This document shows positions 35,948 to 49,110 of a stretch of DNA of 64,000 nucleotides, one piece after another (within the stretch, counting starts at the first letter, position 1; each line of letters begins with the position of its first letter). The notes under the pieces were generated by a model. The model was given only the letters and a program-made list of their open reading frames with translations. It was not told the origin of the DNA and searched no databases. The translations under genes and the position numbers were made by a program. The DNA comes from Typha latifolia (Eukaryota > Streptophyta > Magnoliopsida > Poales > Typhaceae): assembly GCA_019914945.1 (NCBI GenBank), contig CM034113.1, positions 7,544,850 through 7,608,849 on the forward strand, given 5' to 3'.

Positions 35948-36594
35948 AAGGAAAATTTGCATGTAACACCTTAAATTTTCATAAATTCATTGTTCACATC
36001 CTTTTTTTTTTAATAGTTACAATTCATCCCCTTATTTTAGATCTATAAGACAGGGTATTGTTCAATATTACGATCTGTGGCTAACTACAATTAAGTTTTC
36101 CCAGTGGAAGGATGGGTAATCAATTAAGTTTGAATAAAAAAATAATTATGCTTGTAATTTAATTATAGATTTTACAGTTATTGAACATTTGTTTTTGTTT
36201 CACAGTTTTTTATTTTATGTAATTCATAGTTATGACATATTTATATTTTTACTAGTTTCATAATTTTATTATGAAATTCGTAGTTATTAAATATTTAAAT
36301 TTTTTATTTAACAGTTTTATTAGGAAATAATACAAAAGTTAGATTACACTAAATATACAATATGCTTCTCTTTCTTCACCAATTAACGAAATAAAATTGT
36401 AAGAAAAAAATAAGAATTAATTCATCGTTTTCTTCTTCAAATCAAGTCCAAATTCTAACTGCTAAAATGGCAGGTTTTGATCCGTAATATCTTGACATAT
36501 AGCGTGTTAAATATAATTTTCCCCAAGATTGCTTCGAATATGGGACCTTAACTGTAAATTTCTCAAATGTGAGGTGTTGGATGCAAATTTCCTT
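35948..36594. mobile_element. AT-rich MITE with terminal inverted repeats, upstream of PUR2
   Basis: The left end AAGGAAAATTTGCATGTAAC continues with ACCTTAAATTTTCATAAATT. The complement of the right end, AAGGAAATTTGCATCCAAC, continues with ACCTCACATTTGAGAAATTT. Together they give imperfect inverted repeats of about 50 bp. Inner copies of the same motif occur near 36490-36524. The target duplication is unclear, so edges are approximate. No coding capacity. Confidence 0.55.
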
Positions 36595-36709
36595 CTAATC
36601 CACTCTTTGACGATGGAATTCTCACTTCGGGATAGTCGCTCTCACGTGACGCACGGACGGGTGGAGTGTAAGCAGCAGCGGCGTGGCAATATCATCTTTA
36701 TTATTATTC

Positions 36710-36717
36710 TATATATA
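36710..36717 (+). promoter_or_regulatory. PUR2: Candidate TATA box of PUR2
   Basis: TATATATA precedes a CT-rich leader-like stretch by about 30 nt. A consensus donor (AA|GTAAGA, GT at 36923-36924) and an acceptor GCAG at 37121-37124 suggest a first untranslated exon of about 36740-36922 and a leader intron of about 200 nt. Confidence 0.5.
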
Positions 36718-37141
36718 CTCCTCCGTGCTATCCGATAGGGGAAACGATATACCGCTCCTTAAATCCTCGTTTCCCGAGTTCTGTCTTGAGCGTTTCCGCT
36801 GTGGTAGCCATTTCCCTCCTCTTCCCTTCAATCCGCTGTGTGGCTACGAGGATTTGTCCATTGCTCTTCTTGTCTCACTTTGTAGTGCTTTCAATCTCGC
36901 TTTGTGTGGTTGTTTCCTTGAAGTAAGAGGAGTAGACGCCAACTGTTTGATAAATCTCCTCTGTGAGTTGGGTTGGAGTTTTTAGATATTGAAGCATGAA
37001 AGTTATCTCTTTTTCCTTATTTTGGTTTTGGATTGTGTGTAAGATATGTCAAAATTTTAAAAAGATCATTTTTTTTTCCTCTCCCTTTGTTGTCCGATTG
37101 ATTCATATTTTTCGTTAAATGCAGGAGTAGGAAGCCGATCA

Positions 37142-40100
37142 ATGGCTTGTGCTGCTTATAGTGTTGGGAACTCGCTGAGAATTGTTGGAAGCCGTGCCAC
37201 AGAAGCGTTTCTCAAGAATAATCTCTCTAGTGGCTTGAGCTATTCAATCTCTTATCCTGGTTATCAGACATGGGATCGTCTTTCTTCTTGTAGTATTGGA
37301 GGATCTCATGCATCTTCTCATTGGAACTTTGTCTTAAGGGCTTCTAAGAGTAATGATGGGACCTTTGAGGGAGATGTCTTCTCTGGCAATGGAAATAGCA
37401 ATTCGAAAGATTCTGGTGAGAAATTGCTGCACTCATTTACACTGTTTTAGGCTAAGAGAAATCGCTTTGTGATCATTTGTTTCTAAAAGACATTAGGTTC
37501 AGTTTCAATTGGTAACCCATTTATTTTGGTAGCAGGCTAACATACCTTCGTAATAATATATTATTTCTTGATGCTTAGGCATAACAGAACCTTCGTAATC
37601 TTTGGATTTACACACACACACACAAATCGTGAGTAATATCTCGATTTCCTCTCTGTTCTTGATTATTAATGTCCTTTAGTTACTTTGATCAGTCTGGTTG
37701 AGTTTTTTACATAATAACTTGAACTTTCGCTTCTTTAAGTTACTGTTGATCAGAACATGAATTGGAAAAGTAGTTCTTGTTTTCCTGTTTCGAGATTTGG
37801 TACTTGTGCTTTAATCTGAAGTAACAGAGTGGTACCTATTTATTTGTCTAATTTTAGTTATGAACATGATTTTCTGTTTTCTCCTTCTATGAATTTTTTG
37901 AAATATTATATTTAGAGGTATTTTTTGCATTAGTATAGGAATGTTAGGCAATTATAAGTTTATATAACATGCCCAAAGAAATTGAATATTGTTGACAGAG
38001 TATATGAGATGGATTAATGGCATTACTGAAGTAGATGATCGCATATGTTTGTATTGATTTTCCGAAGTTGTCATCGAGAGAACTATGAATCATTCTATGC
38101 TGCACTCAGGTGCATTAGGAGTTAAGAGGGCGAGGAGTGCTAAAAGTCGCTGAGTTTAAAAAGTGTGAGTAAAAGAAGTGCTCGAGTTGAATTCACTCGT
38201 GATATGTTGGTAAAAGAATCCTTAATATTGATGACATGTCAAACCTCACTCAATTCCATCCAGATATCATTGAAGCTGATGCTTCTCTAGGAGACACATT
38301 TGTAAAAATAAATATTGATGACTTGAAAAGAGTGCAATTTGAGATACTCAGGGTATGTATGGAATCATTAGTGTTGATATTTTCATGCAGGAAAAGGGAA
38401 AAGGGAAATCGAGTCAGTGAATGCAAGATATTCACTTCCATGAAGTTCTTTATAATGCTTCATGGTAGTATATTGGCAGATGATGGTGAACTCTTGATTA
38501 AATTTGTGTTTTTGTTGTTGGCTTGTTGCAGAAGATAGGGTGGTGGTGTTGGTCATTGGTGGAGGTGGCAGGGAACATGCTCTTTGCTATGCATTGCAGC
38601 GGTCTCCATCTTGTGATGCAGTTTTTTGTGCCCCTGGTAATGCAGGGATTGCTCAGTCTGGATATGCCACCTGCATTTCAGACCTCGACATTTCTGATAG
38701 TGCAGCTGTGATCTCCTTTTGCCGCATGTGGGGAGTTGGACTTGTAGTAGTGGGTCCTGAAGCTCCTCTAGTTGCTGGTCTTGCAGACGACCTTGGCAAC
38801 GCTGGGATTCCAACATTTGGCCCATCAGCAGAGGCTGCAGCACTCGAGGGCTCGAAGGACTTCATGAAAAAGTTGTGCGATAAATATGGCATTCCGACAG
38901 CAAAGGCATGATCTCTCTTCTTGTTCAGCGATTTTTATCATTATATCATCAGTTACTTTGCACATGTCATTCTGTTAGAGATGCAACCACTCTATATTTC
39001 TGTGGATGAAAGAATTCTCAACCTACTTTATATCATCAAGCTCGTCATGCTAAATTTGCTCCTGAACTGATGAGGATTTGTTGATTCCCCAATCTAGATA
39101 AAGTACAAAAGACTAATGTTTGTCAACTCTTTAATGTGACATAAATGAAATGGAAGGAGGATCACTTTGTCTTTGCTTCTCTTGTTCCAAATATTTATTC
39201 TCTTTAATGTTATGTCCTTGAACAAGAAACATCGATACATATTCTGTTTCCCTTTCAATGAGCGATTTTTGTTACCAATAGCCTTGACTTTCAGTGAGGC
39301 ATGTAAATGAGGAGAAAGTGACCTTTTCTTTTTCTTTGTTTGCAGTATCAGACATTTACGAACCCTTCTGAAGCAAAACAATATGTCACAGAGCAGGGAG
39401 CTCCTATTGTTGTCAAGGCTGATGGCCTGGCTGCTGGGAAGGGTGTAGTTGTTGCCATGACCTTGGATGTGGCGCTTGAAGCTATAGACTCTATGCTAGT
39501 TGATGGTTCTTTTGGATCTGCTGGTTCACGAGTCATCATTGAAGAATTTCTCGAGGGTGAAGAAGCTTCTTTCTTTGCTTTGGTAGATGGTGAAACTGCC
39601 TTGCCTCTTGAATCTGCACAAGATCACAAAAGAGTTGGTGATGGTGACACTGGTCCAAATACGGGCGGTATGGGAGCATACTCCCCTGCACCAATATTGA
39701 CAAAGGATCTTCAGGATGTAGTCATGGAAAAAATTATTCTTCCGACGGTAAAAGGGATGGCAGCCGAAGGCTGCAAATTTGTTGGTGTGTTGTATGCTGG
39801 GCTTATGATTGAGAAGAAAAGCGGGCTGCCTAAGCTCATAGAGTACAATGTACGTTTTGGTGATCCAGAATGCCAGGTCAGAAACTGTTAAATTCCTATA
39901 TTATTAGCTCCAAACTCTTTCTACAGTTGCGTATTTGGACATACAAAATCAAAATTTATACCCGAGTATTGTGAATATTGTAGACATCTTAATGCCAAGT
40001 AACACTTATTGAGCTGCTAGTAGCAAAATATTAACTGTGTCTAGCCCAGGTTAAACTCTCCTGAAAATCGATCTCTGTCATTTCCTTATCCAAATATCAT

Positions 40101-40564
40101 CTGTAGTCCCCTCATTTCTGTCACTACTGCTAAATTTTCTTTCTCATCTCTATAAACAGGTTCTTATGATGCGATTAGAATCCGATCTGGCACAGGTTCT
40201 GCTTGCAGCTTGTAGAGGAGATCTTGGCAGGGTCTCGCTTAGCTGGTCGCAGGAATCAGCCATGGTGGTTGTGATGGCAAATCAGGGTTATCCAGGGGAC
40301 TATAAGAAGGGGACTGTTATTGGAAACCTTGAAGAGGCAGAATTGGTTGCTCCAATGGTTAAGATATTCCATGCAGGGACTGCTGTCGATGAAAATGGCA
40401 ACTTCATTGCGACTGGAGGTCGAGTGCTCGGGATTACTGCAAAGGGGAAAACTATAGAAGAAGCAAGAGCAAGAGCCTATGACGCAGTCGAAGTGATCAA
40501 CTGGCCTGAAGGGTTCTTCAGGCGAGATATCGGCTGGAGAGCTCTCACACTGGCAGTTATCTAG
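37142..40564 (+). CDS. PUR2: Phosphoribosylamine-glycine ligase (GAR synthetase), organellar, 527 aa
   Basis: Four exons join in frame: 37142-37415, 38532-38905, 39346-39876 and 40160-40564. The enzyme makes glycinamide ribonucleotide from 5-phosphoribosylamine, glycine and ATP, step two of purine synthesis, in plastids and possibly mitochondria. The first 80 or so residues are Ser-rich with few acidic residues, a transit peptide. GARS-N follows with [24 protein letters not shown] and [16 protein letters not shown]; then the ATP-grasp domain with [53 protein letters not shown] and [10 protein letters not shown]; then GARS-C with [11 protein letters not shown] and [10 protein letters not shown]. 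It is monofunctional, as in other plants, unlike the trifunctional animal protein. The second coding intron starts with GC (AAG|GCATGA) rather than GT; no nearby GT keeps the frame. The start ATG is 17 nt after a leader-intron acceptor. Confidence 0.96.
37416..38531 (+). other. PUR2: PUR2 intron with unexplained ORF-like stretch
   Basis: An ATG-led frame at 38236-38538 begins [19 protein letters not shown] and ends by running into the next exon in another frame. I recognise no family. It may be a decayed insert. A short (CA)n run lies near 37610-37624. Confidence 0.4.
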
Positions 40565-41342
40565 TTATCGGTGATCGGCGATGATCATCCTTCTTTTGTA
40601 AACATTGTTGAATAATCATGCTATGTGAAAGGGAGATGGATGGAAACATGATATGTGAAATACTAGTTTCAATCCTTATATATGAGAAATGAAATAATTG
40701 ATGCTAACCATTTTGCCTAGAATTACTTATCATTGAACTGGTGAGGTTTGTCAATTCAAATTGTCTCAAACCAAGTAAGGCTTTAGGTAGTCTGCTCTCT
40801 GTAGCATAGAAAAGAACCAAGTGTTGATTAGATTCAGATGCATATTTCTCTTTTCTTTCGTGATATAGAAATAAACTTCTCGCCATCACTTATTATTTTA
40901 TAAATCTATACTTATTTTGCGAAAATATGCATTTGTTGCTCTTAATCTTGGATTAATATTAGATAACTTTTGAACTATTTTAAAATTATTCATACAAGGG
41001 CAAAATAATATTTCTACATTTTAAGTTTATTTTGGAAGAAGCACAATGATTTGAATAATATAATCTTAATTACGAATTTTTTTTAAAGTTTTTAGGTTTT
41101 TATTATTTTCTTTCCCTAGAAACGTTATTGACCATCTAATCCAAACATTCCCATCAAATCAAAACCATCTCCACCGTCCATCACAACACCTCCCATTTCT
41201 TCCTCCCCAATTAAACCAAACCCCACCCATGACAGTCCTCTATTACAAAAAAGACCTCATCTCTTTCTAAAACCCGAAGCCCTCCTCATCTCGCGATCTC
41301 TCTCCTCGTCCTCCGTTAGGGTTTTAGTGGTTTATCGGAGAG
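40565..41342. other. PUR2 3' region and prohibitin promoter
   Basis: No gene seen. It holds the PUR2 3' untranslated region, an AT-rich centre, then a C/T-rich stretch from about 41150 that looks like the prohibitin promoter and leader. I see no clear TATA box. Confidence 0.5.
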
Positions 41343-44162
41343 ATGAGCTTTAGGGGCGCGGGCGCTAGGGTTCCGAACCTCCCCGGCGGCGGGGCGGCGA
41401 CGACGGCCGTGAAGCTGGCGGTCTTCGGTGGCGTCGCGCTCTACGGCGCCGCCAACAGCCTGTACAACGTCGAGGGAGGCCACCGGGCCATCGTCTTTAA
41501 CCGACTCTATGGCATCAAGGACAAGGTTTCTTCAAATTGTTATTGTTGTCAGTTTGATGTGTTTTGCTGCTGATTTCGTTGATAGATTTGGTTAATATTT
41601 TATAGAAGAGATCGGCGAATATGGAATCGGTTTTGTTTCTTTTTTTTTTTTACATCATCTTCTTGTGAAGTTATATTTGGTTAATGAATGTAGGATGATG
41701 GAACACTATATGCGATGTCTTTTGATGCAGGGATTAGTGAGTAGTGTGTCTCTCTGTTCGAGAAGTCGATCGGCAAATGACACATAGACTTTTCTAATTT
41801 CGCTCTGTAATTTTGTTTATAGATGGCGTATGAGATGGTTGGACGAATGGAAGGTCTAGTTTTCTTAGAAAATGTGGAGTAATTAATTTATTTCTTGCTT
41901 GATTCCTTAGGTTTCTTTGTTGCTGGAAATATAAAAGGTTGTGGTAATTTTTTTATGTCATTGGTTCCGTGGATATGGAGTAGGTTCTCACTGAAATGTT
42001 ATGGAGAATTTTATTTCTCATTTTCTTTAGAGCATGCGGAAAGAAACATAATTGTTGGATTTAATTTTTAGGTTCATGTATTTTGAATGGATCTTTTGTA
42101 TGCAGGTTTATCCTGAAGGGACACATTTTGTGATACCATGGTTTGAGAGGCCTATTATCTATGATGTTCGTGCTCGACCTCATCTTGTGGAGAGTACCTC
42201 TGGTAGTCGTGATCTGCAGATGGTAAGCTACTTGATGAAATTGTCTTTTTTGTTGAAGTTTTAAATATAATTTATTTTGCTTGATCCATTGTCAAATTTT
42301 AGCCAAAATAACTATTAGTTGGAACTTCTGGATAATTGGTACATTGAGCAACATGTTGACATATAACACTTGGAGACCATTCTTTCATAATTATAGACAT
42401 TAATTACAGGTGGACAAGTCATTCTACCTTTTCTCAAATTAATGTATCTGGTATTGTCATCTCAACTGTGTCTAATCTGAATACTTTCTCAGGTGAAGAT
42501 TGGGCTTCGAGTTCTTACTCGTCCATCACAAAGCAGTCTTCCTACGATTTACCGTACACTTGGGGAAAACTACAATGAGAGGGTGCTGCCATCTATTATC
42601 CATGAAACATTGAAAGCTGTGGTAGCACAGTACAATGCTAGCCAGTTGATCACACAAAGAGAGGTATAAGATCCATCATAGAAAAATAAATTTTGGTAGA
42701 TCAATGGTTCGATCAAGTTGGTCTATGTGCTAGAAGAATTAAAAATATGCAGTCCGTGGGGAAATGTTCTTGAAGACCTTGATCTTCTGCAGGCTGTAAG
42801 TCGAGAAATACGGAAGGTATTGACTGAGAGAGCTACAAACTTCCACCTTGTACTGGATGATGTCTCCATCACAACTTTGAGCTTTGGGAGGGAGTTCACC
42901 CATGCAATTGAAGCTAAGCAGGTGGCAGCACAGGACGCTGAAAGGGCAAAGTTTATTGTAGAAAAAGCTGAGCAAGATAAGAAAAGTGCTATTATCAGAG
43001 CACAGGTTAGCAGAACCTCAATTTTTCATTTGTTCTTTTTCATGTATACATATTAGATCAAGAAGCCATTTTATGATTTAATCCAGTGGATCATATTAAT
43101 TGGTATATTGGCAATGAATGTTATGCTGACCATTATCCTTGATGGTTTGATTGTTTTTATATAAGCTATTAATCTTCCAGGGAATATGTTTTTATCAAGC
43201 AGAGGAGTTATGTTTAAGGCTTTAAGCTATCTAGTACTATTAATTTCACGTTTGACTTCTTACTGGTGAGTGGTGAAGGTATAAAAGTGGTACGAACCAA
43301 CAAATTTAAATCCTTAAATGGCTAAAAGATAACAGAAGAAAATTGCATGGGATGGGAATGGGATACTTGTTACAAGGCATAGTCTAGAATTTGACTTCTT
43401 CTGTTATCATTGACAATTCACAATTGTAGTGCCTATTATGAAATTGTTATTGTACATAAATTCTCAAATTCAGCTCTCTTTTGCCCTTGATTGTCTGGAT
43501 TAACAAAATCTAGATCAGTGACAGCTCTATTATTAACCAGTGCGGATCTCCTTCGGCATGTTTCTTATGGCAGTTTTCTTTTGAAGTAGGATTTACTGGC
43601 CTGCTTTATTTTGATATACTTAAGCAAATAGACTGGTTCCTGAACTCTGGTAGAAATATTAAGGATAGGACACTGCCAACTCGTTTGAAAGCCTGATTCA
43701 TGTTCCATTGCTTTGAAATGTGAAATTGCGTATTCTTGCATGGACTGGTGTATCTTTTTGACAACTATTGGACTTGCTCCTACTTGCGATTGCATTCGAC
43801 TGATGTTGAACTTCCATGAGTCATTTATCTTCACATTGAATGACTTTGAGTTTCTATTATGTGTCCCTGAATTCCTCATTGGAATCTTAATGCCTGGTTT
43901 ATTCGATTTTGTACACAAATTTTGCCAAACTATCTCACTCACAACTTATCTTCATTTTCAGGGTGAGGCAAAGAGTGCTGAACTTATTGGTCAAGCAATT
44001 TCAAGTAATCCAGCATTTCTTGCTTTAAGACAAATTGAAGCTGCAAGGGAAGTAGCTCAGACCATCGCAAATTCCACCAACCGGGTGTACTTAAATTCAA
44101 AGGATTTGTTGCTGAACCTCAATGACTTGAAGGTTGATAACATAACCAGATTGAGGAAATGA
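41343..44162 (+). CDS. PHB2: Type-II prohibitin (294 aa)
   Basis: Five exons join in frame: 41343-41525, 42106-42222, 42493-42663, 42793-43005 and 43962-44162. Prohibitins form a ring of alternating type-I and type-II subunits in the mitochondrial inner membrane, which scaffolds and stabilises membrane proteins and modulates the m-AAA protease. Signs of type II (plant PHB1/2/6, yeast Phb2) are the longer N-terminus ending in [19 protein letters not shown], with one membrane anchor ([20 protein letters not shown]). The SPFH domain follows (about residues 45-225; [32 protein letters not shown]), then a coiled coil ([20 protein letters not shown]). The end is [17 protein letters not shown]. Length fits the plant proteins (about 280-295 aa). 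The first exon is GC-rich. A type-I partner is not in the window. Confidence 0.96.
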
Positions 44163-45347
44163 GTGGAACTCCCATATACCTATTTTGAAGGGAACCACCG
44201 CTTTTCTGGATAATTTGATCAAATTCCTGTTTTCTACAGAGAAAAATAGGACAGTAGTTCTTTTTAATAATTTCACTGCGAGCTCACTTGAATATTTCCT
44301 TGAACTTGTCATGTGGATTTTGATTTTCCAAAGTATCAAGTGTTAACAGTGACTTTGTTACCAGTCATCTTCCACTGTATTTTTCATTACATTTGCAAGA
44401 TGCTATCTTTTCCCTCTGCCACATTCCTTTATCAGACATGTCCCAGGTGTGATCTTGAACTGAGAAGTTGTCTTTTCTTGTAAAACAAATGCTTGAACTG
44501 AGAACATCAGGTTGATCCAAAGGTAGAAGGGGTTATAACTTTGTTTCTTCTTGTTGTCCAGTTAGTGGATTGCATGATCTTTACGAGGCATGACTATGTT
44601 AACAAGTAGGTTGCTTTTGAGTTCATTTTTCTTGTATCCTTTTTTCTTTCTGAACAGGAACTGGGAGGCAAAGATTTATTATTTGGTGGTAGCAAGCATT
44701 TAACAACTAACTCCTCATTAATCATAAAATTTTCAAGGCAACCGAGGAGAATTTAAACTAGTTGAAGGGCAACCCCCTTCTTTTTCATTCATTCATTTTT
44801 TTTCTTATTATTTATTGTTGATTTATTGTTCTCATACTTTTTGGAGATAAGAAGGTTTGCCCAGGATCCCTACTCAATAATTAATTTTTAGGAAAATTTA
44901 TAAATAACATTCTACATATTTTCAGGGAATTTTGTTCTAATTATCATTCACACTATATGAAATAGTATCATTCGATCAAATCTACACGTCTTCTAATATC
45001 TCAAAAATACTCTAATGTTAGTTTAATGATAAATATAAAGACAAGAAGTGAGAGTGTTTTTAATAAATTTCACTAATCCATCTTCAAAAATCCCCAATTT
45101 ATTGCCAAAATTAGTACCAAAACTGTTCGGGCTCTTATCGGGCCTAGCCCGTTAACAATCCGAGCTTCCTCATTGTTTATTCCCAATTCCCAAATTATAT
45201 TTCGATTAGAAGATTAATTGGCAGGTAAAAATCTCGTGGAGCTCTATATCTGAGCAAGAATTACTTTCCAAAACCAATACTCTACCATTTCCAATCTTCG
45301 GGTTTTTTATTAGTTCTCCATTTCAGTAGAGAAATTTTGTAAATTTG
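44163..45347. other. Prohibitin 3' region and GTE promoter
   Basis: No gene seen. About 44891-45060 begins GGAAAATTTATAAATAACA and resembles the sequence at about 30713-30850, probably a dispersed AT-rich element. The rest shows nothing recognised. Confidence 0.5.
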
Positions 45348-48300
45348 ATGGAGGAGTTAAAGATGGCGGTTGAAGGCGAAGCAACGGCGCCACCTCTGCC
45401 TCCTCCGCTGCCAAATCCCGCACCGGTGCCCGTGAGTCCGGAGACCGAGGTTGAGGCTTTCAAGCGTCGCATCGATGGCATCATCTTCAAGGCCGACGAG
45501 GTTTTTCTGATCTATTCTTTTGAAATCTCCGATACCCACATTTGCTACTAGGGTTTTAATCGAGTGAACAGCTACGATTCTATCTTCCTGCCTTCTTCTA
45601 GGGTTTTAATCAAAATAATAGCACAAGGTGTTGTCTTTCTGGTCACTCTGAATAAATTTGGAGTTTTTATGCAGCTGGAGAAGATGGTGAATGAGGTTGT
45701 ACAGTTTTACGCGAGCAAGAAACAGGCAAACAATTCGAAGGGGAGCTCCGTGGCCAGAGAGAAGGATAAGGATAAGCTGGTTGGGGTTAGTAATAGTAAC
45801 AGTGGTGTTGATAATAGTGGAGGCAAGAGTAATGACAAGATGCAGGCGGATGGGTGTCGAAATGTAGTTGGCTGCTCAAGGAGAATGCAAGAGCTCATGC
45901 GGCAGTTCGGCACTATTTTGCGTCAGGTTAGTAGGGATTCTCATTTGGTGTTCAAAAGCTTTAGAATAAGTTCCTTAAGAGTTGCCTCTGAGATTTGATA
46001 TTGAATGGGGGATCTGGGTGTTACTATTTGATGAGGGGAGTTTTTCTTATATGTTCTAAAATTAGGATCATGAATCTTATGCTCTCTCATACTGTTATAT
46101 TAGATATTGACTGATTTGATTATAAGATGGTTCATCTTTTAATATTCACATCTAATGGTATGCATATGCTTTTATGCGATTTAGGGCTCACCTCTTCTTA
46201 CATTGAGAAATTTTTTTCACTTTAGATATTTTGATATCTGGAATTTAGATATTTTCTTGATAGTTGCACATATTAAAAATGTTTAATTGATGACAGTATG
46301 ACACTAGTTCTCATGTATGGTCAGTTAGAATTACTACCCATATTACGTTATTTGCTCCATCATTTAACTTGTTTGAACAGCATAACACTACAATAGCAGC
46401 AACAGTCTACTTGGTTGGCACTTGGCAACATGAATAACTTTTTTTTCCTTTTTAGCCTTGTCTTGCTTATTGTTCTTATCCTCTTTTACTTTGCCTTTCT
46501 CATTTATTTTTAGTTAAGTTATTGTAACAAATGTACATTTTTCCAGATTACCAATCACAAGTGGGCTTGGCCATTTTTGGAGCCTGTAGATGTTAAAGGC
46601 CTTGGTCTTGATGATTATTATGAGGTAGTTCTGTTTTTTGTTTTTAATCTCCATTTCTAGCATTATTTTCTGATTATAAATATATCGTCTCTGGAAATTA
46701 TGAAGCTGCTGAATTTGTTCGTATGTTTTAATGGTATTCACTTGAGCATATCATGCTATCCAAGTTGTAGCAGGTCCTTTGTATATTTCTACAAAGTTTA
46801 TGAAAGAGTGAACTTATTCAACTCCTTGTCATTGTAGGTAAATATTGAAAAAATTCGCATTACGGTGGAATGAAGATACTTTAATTTTGTACCAGATCTG
46901 ATAGTGGTCATTAATTAATTTACGTGATGTACAGAAAATAGAGTATAACATGTGCTCTTTGATTGATTCACATCTCAATGTTGGTGTATTCAGGTTATCA
47001 AAAAACCAATGGACTTCCATACTATCCAAACTCGGATGGAAGCCAAGGATGACACTAGATATAAGAACGTCCGAGAAATATATTCAGATGTGAGATTAGT
47101 TTTCACTAATGCAATGAAATACAATAAGGAGCGAAGTGATGTTCATGTAATGGCTAAAACATTGTTGGATAAGTTTGAAGAGAAGTGGCTTCAACTACTG
47201 CCCAAAGTTGTTGAAGAGGTAAGGCATAACTTGGTCATTGTTCTAATTTTTTCTTGAAGTGACAAAGATCCCCATAGTCTACTGTTCCTGAAGCCCTTGG
47301 AATCCTTCTTATTTTCCTAGTAACTGAGATGCTAACTTTTAAAAAGTCACATCTTACATGCTATTTTCTTATTTAATTATTGACTGCTTTCTTTTGTCAG
47401 GAAACAAGAAAAAAGGAGGATGAAGCACAAGAACTTGTCAATACACACATTGCCCAAGAGGCAGCTATTGCAAGATTGGCAAGAGATACTGATAATGAGG
47501 TGGATATATTTCTTGGAGCAATTTTAGGTTTAAAGTTCTAGTATTTTCTTCTATCCTTTATGTAGCTATTTATTTTTCTCCAACATAGTTATAACGTTCT
47601 TAATCTGTCATCATCTAATCATCATTTTTTGGGAAGGGAGTAGTGTCTCTTTTCACAAAGTTGATAATTATCTTATAAGTTTTTTTCCTTCCTGTTTTTC
47701 AGCTCAATGAGCTAAGTTTGCATTTGGAGGATATTCGGAAAGTGGTGGTTCAAAGATGCAGGTATTTCTTATAGTTGCTAAGTTTCACTTATTTAGTTCT
47801 GATTCTTTTTTCTAGTATAGAAACATTGATCTGTTCATATCTGATTCTTTTAAATAGAAATTCTACTTTCGTGGTGGCTCAGAAAAAGAATGGTGTTAAT
47901 TTGTTTCAGAAATAGAATTATATTAGTGGTTCAGAATATTATTACATGTTGCTTGAAATACACAAAGGACTAAGGCTTACAAAGCATGTTTTTTATGCTA
48001 AGGAAAATCACATGTAGCCTAATAGAGAAATAGGACCCTGATCTGCAACATGCAAACACCTGTACTTAAAGCTGGTACAGCGGCCTGTAGGTGATTCAGA
48101 TTTGGAAGTTTCTAAAGCTTTCTAATTACTTTTTGATGTTTCTGTTATCCTGCATTATTTTCATCATTTTATACGCTTATTTGTCATAATGCCGGTAAAG
48201 TTAGAGGTCAATTAGTCTTCCTCTATCTATGTTCTTTCAATAGTTGAACCTCTTAAAACTTCAGAGCAGCAACTGATGAGCTGAAGTAATGGCTGTATAC

Positions 48301-49110
48301 ATTGTCATTTCGTTCTCTTACTGGCTTGGTATATCTAACATCATGGAAATGGTATCAGTAGAAGCATGCTAACTTTTGAAATTCTTTACAAGGAAAATGT
48401 CCACAGATGAGAAAAGAAAACTTGGTGTGGGTCTGAGCAACTTATCTCCTGAAAATCTTAATAAGGCACTAGAGATTATTGCTCAGGACAATCCAACCTT
48501 TCAATCTACAGCGGAAGAGGTGGACCTTGATATGGATGCACAGGTAATTTATCTACTGGTGTTACAGTATATTTCTTTCTGTTCACTTGGAGTGCCATCA
48601 AATGTAGATATCTGTTTGCAATGAGAGACATGCATTGCTTTGTAAGAGTCAATATAATTTTATTTTCTGGGAAAGAAAAGAGCTACTAAATCAAAAATTT
48701 AATAATAAAGGTGAAGTACAGCTTATTGCATTGCCCTATGGTCTTGATGTTTCTAAAGCAAACTACTTGTTGAGCAATCTTATGATTTAATAGTTAATAT
48801 TTGGGGTTTTGGGGCAATATTTGCATTTCTTTATAAATTTGAAGGGATCATACACTGGAAAGAGAATTCCTATCATATTGTTTATATTTCTTCTTGTATA
48901 GGTTACCACTGATTTGTTATTGTATTTCCACATGTTTTCTTGTAGAGTGAAAGCACCTTATGGAGGCTTAAGTTCTTTGTGAAGGAGGCATTGGAACTGC
49001 AAGCTAAGAACAATGCTAGCAAAGGCGATGACAACTCAAAGCGGAAGAAAGAGATATGTGATGCTCTTGCAAAGACGGCGAAAAAACGAAACAAAAGGCT
49101 ATCTTCATGA
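45348..49110 (+). CDS. GTE1: GTE1/GTE6-type bromodomain and NET-domain protein (393 aa)
   Basis: Eight exons join in frame: 45348-45500, 45675-45926, 46547-46624, 46994-47218, 47401-47499, 47703-47761, 48393-48543 and 48946-49110. GTE proteins are plant BET-type nuclear readers of acetylated histone tails that promote transcription; Arabidopsis GTE1/IMB1 acts in seed germination and GTE6 in leaf-shape control. The single bromodomain spans about residues 130-236: HKWAWPFLEPVDVKGLGLDD (ZA loop), YYEVIKKPMDFHTIQTRME, then the acetyl-lysine Asn in VFTNAMKYN and DVHVMAKTLLDKF. The NET domain is at about 290-358 (KMSTDEKRKLGVGLSNLSPE, DLDMDAQSESTLWRLKFFV). The C-terminus is short and basic (KTAKKRNKRLSS). 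The N-terminus has a proline run. The real ATG is at 45348. Exon 7 uses an ACAAG acceptor rather than CAG. Confidence 0.94.
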
